Of a stretch of 7,305 nucleotides of DNA, positions 6,505-7,305 are shown one piece after another (position 1 is the first letter of the stretch; every line of letters begins with the position of its first letter). The notes under the pieces were generated by a model. That model was not told the DNA's origin and ran no database searches. It was given only the letters and a program-made list of their open reading frames with translations. Source of the DNA: an uncultured bacterium (GTDB lineage: Bacteria > Verrucomicrobiota > Kiritimatiellia > RFP12 > UBA1067); contig CAMIVJ010000130.1 in the NCBI GenBank assembly GCA_946401765.1, positions 1 to 7,305 on the forward strand, written 5' to 3'. The position numbers and the translations under genes were made by a program.

Positions 6505-7305
6505 ATGAAACCGATTCTTCTTTCGGGAACTGCGGCGTTTTCGCAGTTCCGTCTTGACGCTCTGCGCGCGGCGATGGGCGCGCGCGACGGTGCCCTCCGA
6601 AACGCGCGCATCGAGGCGACGTGGGTGTACGCCATCGAGTGCGATGGCGACGGGCCCGACGCCGCCACGCTCGAGCGCGCCGCCCTGCTGCTGAACGCGG
6701 AGGGGACTGGAGGCGCCTCTGCGCCTGTGCGTGAAGGGGAGGGCAGCTCGTTCTTCTACGTGACTCCGCGAAAGGGCACGATCTCGCCATGGAGCTCTAA
6801 GGCGACGGACATTTTCCGCAACTGCGGCCTCAAGGGCATTTCCCGCGTCGAGCGCGGCATACGATTCGCAGTGTCGCCCTCGCCCTCGCAGCAGGCGCTT
6901 GCGGCGCTGTACGACCGGATGACGGAAGGCGTGTACGACTCGCTAGACGACATCTTCGATTCGCCGCCGCCGCGTCCCGGGCGCTCCTTCGACGTTCTCG
7001 CGCGCGGCGTGGAGGCCATTCGCGAGGCGAACACAGAGCTTGGCCTTGCCATCAGCGAGCCTGAGATGCAGTATCTCGCCGACAGCTTCAAGTCCGCCGG
7101 ACGCAACCCCACCGACACCGAGCTCGTGATGTTCGGCCAGGTGAACAGCGAACACTGCCGCCACAAGATCTTCGGCGCGAAGTTCATAATCGACGGCAAG
7201 GAGATGCCCAACTCGCTCTTCGGGATGATCAAGAACACCCACAAGAAGAACGGCAAGGGCACGCTTGTTGCGTACAAGGACAATTCGAGCGTCGTGGAGG
7301 GCTTC
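6505..7305 (+). CDS. purL: Phosphoribosylformylglycinamidine synthase, large single-chain type, 5' part
   Basis: This enzyme converts FGAR, glutamine and ATP into FGAM, the fourth step of de novo purine synthesis, in the cytoplasm. Only the first 267 codons are present, of about 1300 in the single-chain enzyme known from E. coli and Salmonella. The frame is open to the right edge. Residues 1 to about 140 fit the PurS-like N-terminal domain, including 'GTISPWSSKATDI' (91-103), 'NCGL' and 'RVERG'. Residues about 160-215 fit the linker domain, ending in the diagnostic 'NSEHCRHKIF' (214-223) at the entry to the first synthetase domain. 'SLFGMIKNT' and 'AYKDNSSVVEG' also match E. coli PurL closely as I recall it. 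The fused PurS-like domain argues against the small PurL of the PurSQL system. It has its own promoter and lies 90 nt after the peptidase gene, so it is probably a separate unit. The glutaminase domain is outside the window. Confidence 0.96.
   Translation, partial: MKPILLSGTAAFSQFRLDALRAAMGARDGALRNARIEATWVYAIECDGDGPDAATLERAALLLNAEGTGGASAPVREGEGSSFFYVTPRKGTISPWSSKATDIFRNCGLKGISRVERGIRFAVSPSPSQQALAALYDRMTEGVYDSLDDIFDSPPPRPGRSFDVLARGVEAIREANTELGLAISEPEMQYLADSFKSAGRNPTDTELVMFGQVNSEHCRHKIFGAKFIIDGKEMPNSLFGMIKNTHKKNGKGTLVAYKDNSSVVEGF

Overview
The window looks like a GC-rich (roughly 60%, from sampled lines) bacterial chromosome segment, most likely from the Verrucomicrobiota/Kiritimatiellota side of the PVC group. 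That placement is an inference from recalled protein style: very long secreted beta-rich proteins with autotransporter-like strand repeats, a C10 peptidase with many beta modules behind it, and a characteristic C-terminal module of the 'LTxxQAAWL ... INGxLKLYG ... KFF' type. No sequence search was possible.

All genes lie on the + strand. Positions 1-2331 hold the 3' part of a large secreted or surface protein that runs off the left edge. It has an InlB-like/'bacterial repeat' beta domain followed by a beta-helix-like passenger region. After a 24-nt gap, 2356-6414 encodes a 1352-residue secreted C10 (streptopain-like) cysteine peptidase precursor: signal peptide, propeptide, catalytic domain with Cys206/His386, a carboxypeptidase-regulatory-like domain, two copies of a chitobiase-C-terminal-like plus jelly-roll-like unit, a LamG-like region and a conserved-looking C-terminal module. 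The short gap, the good ribosome binding site and the absence of an obvious promoter between them suggest that these two genes are co-transcribed.

A 90-nt intergenic region (6415-6504) contains a tandem 7-bp repeat and a convincing sigma-70-type promoter with a perfect TATAAT. It leads into the 5' end of purL (6505 to the right edge), the housekeeping large-type phosphoribosylformylglycinamidine synthase of purine synthesis. purL is very probably a separate transcription unit with no functional link to the two exported proteins.

I found no RNA gene, CRISPR array, insertion sequence or transposase. The accessory interest lies in the exported adhesin-like protein/protease pair: the modular duplication in the protease, an AT-richer tryptophan-rich insert-like stretch in the first protein, and the C-terminal module that may serve sorting or anchoring.
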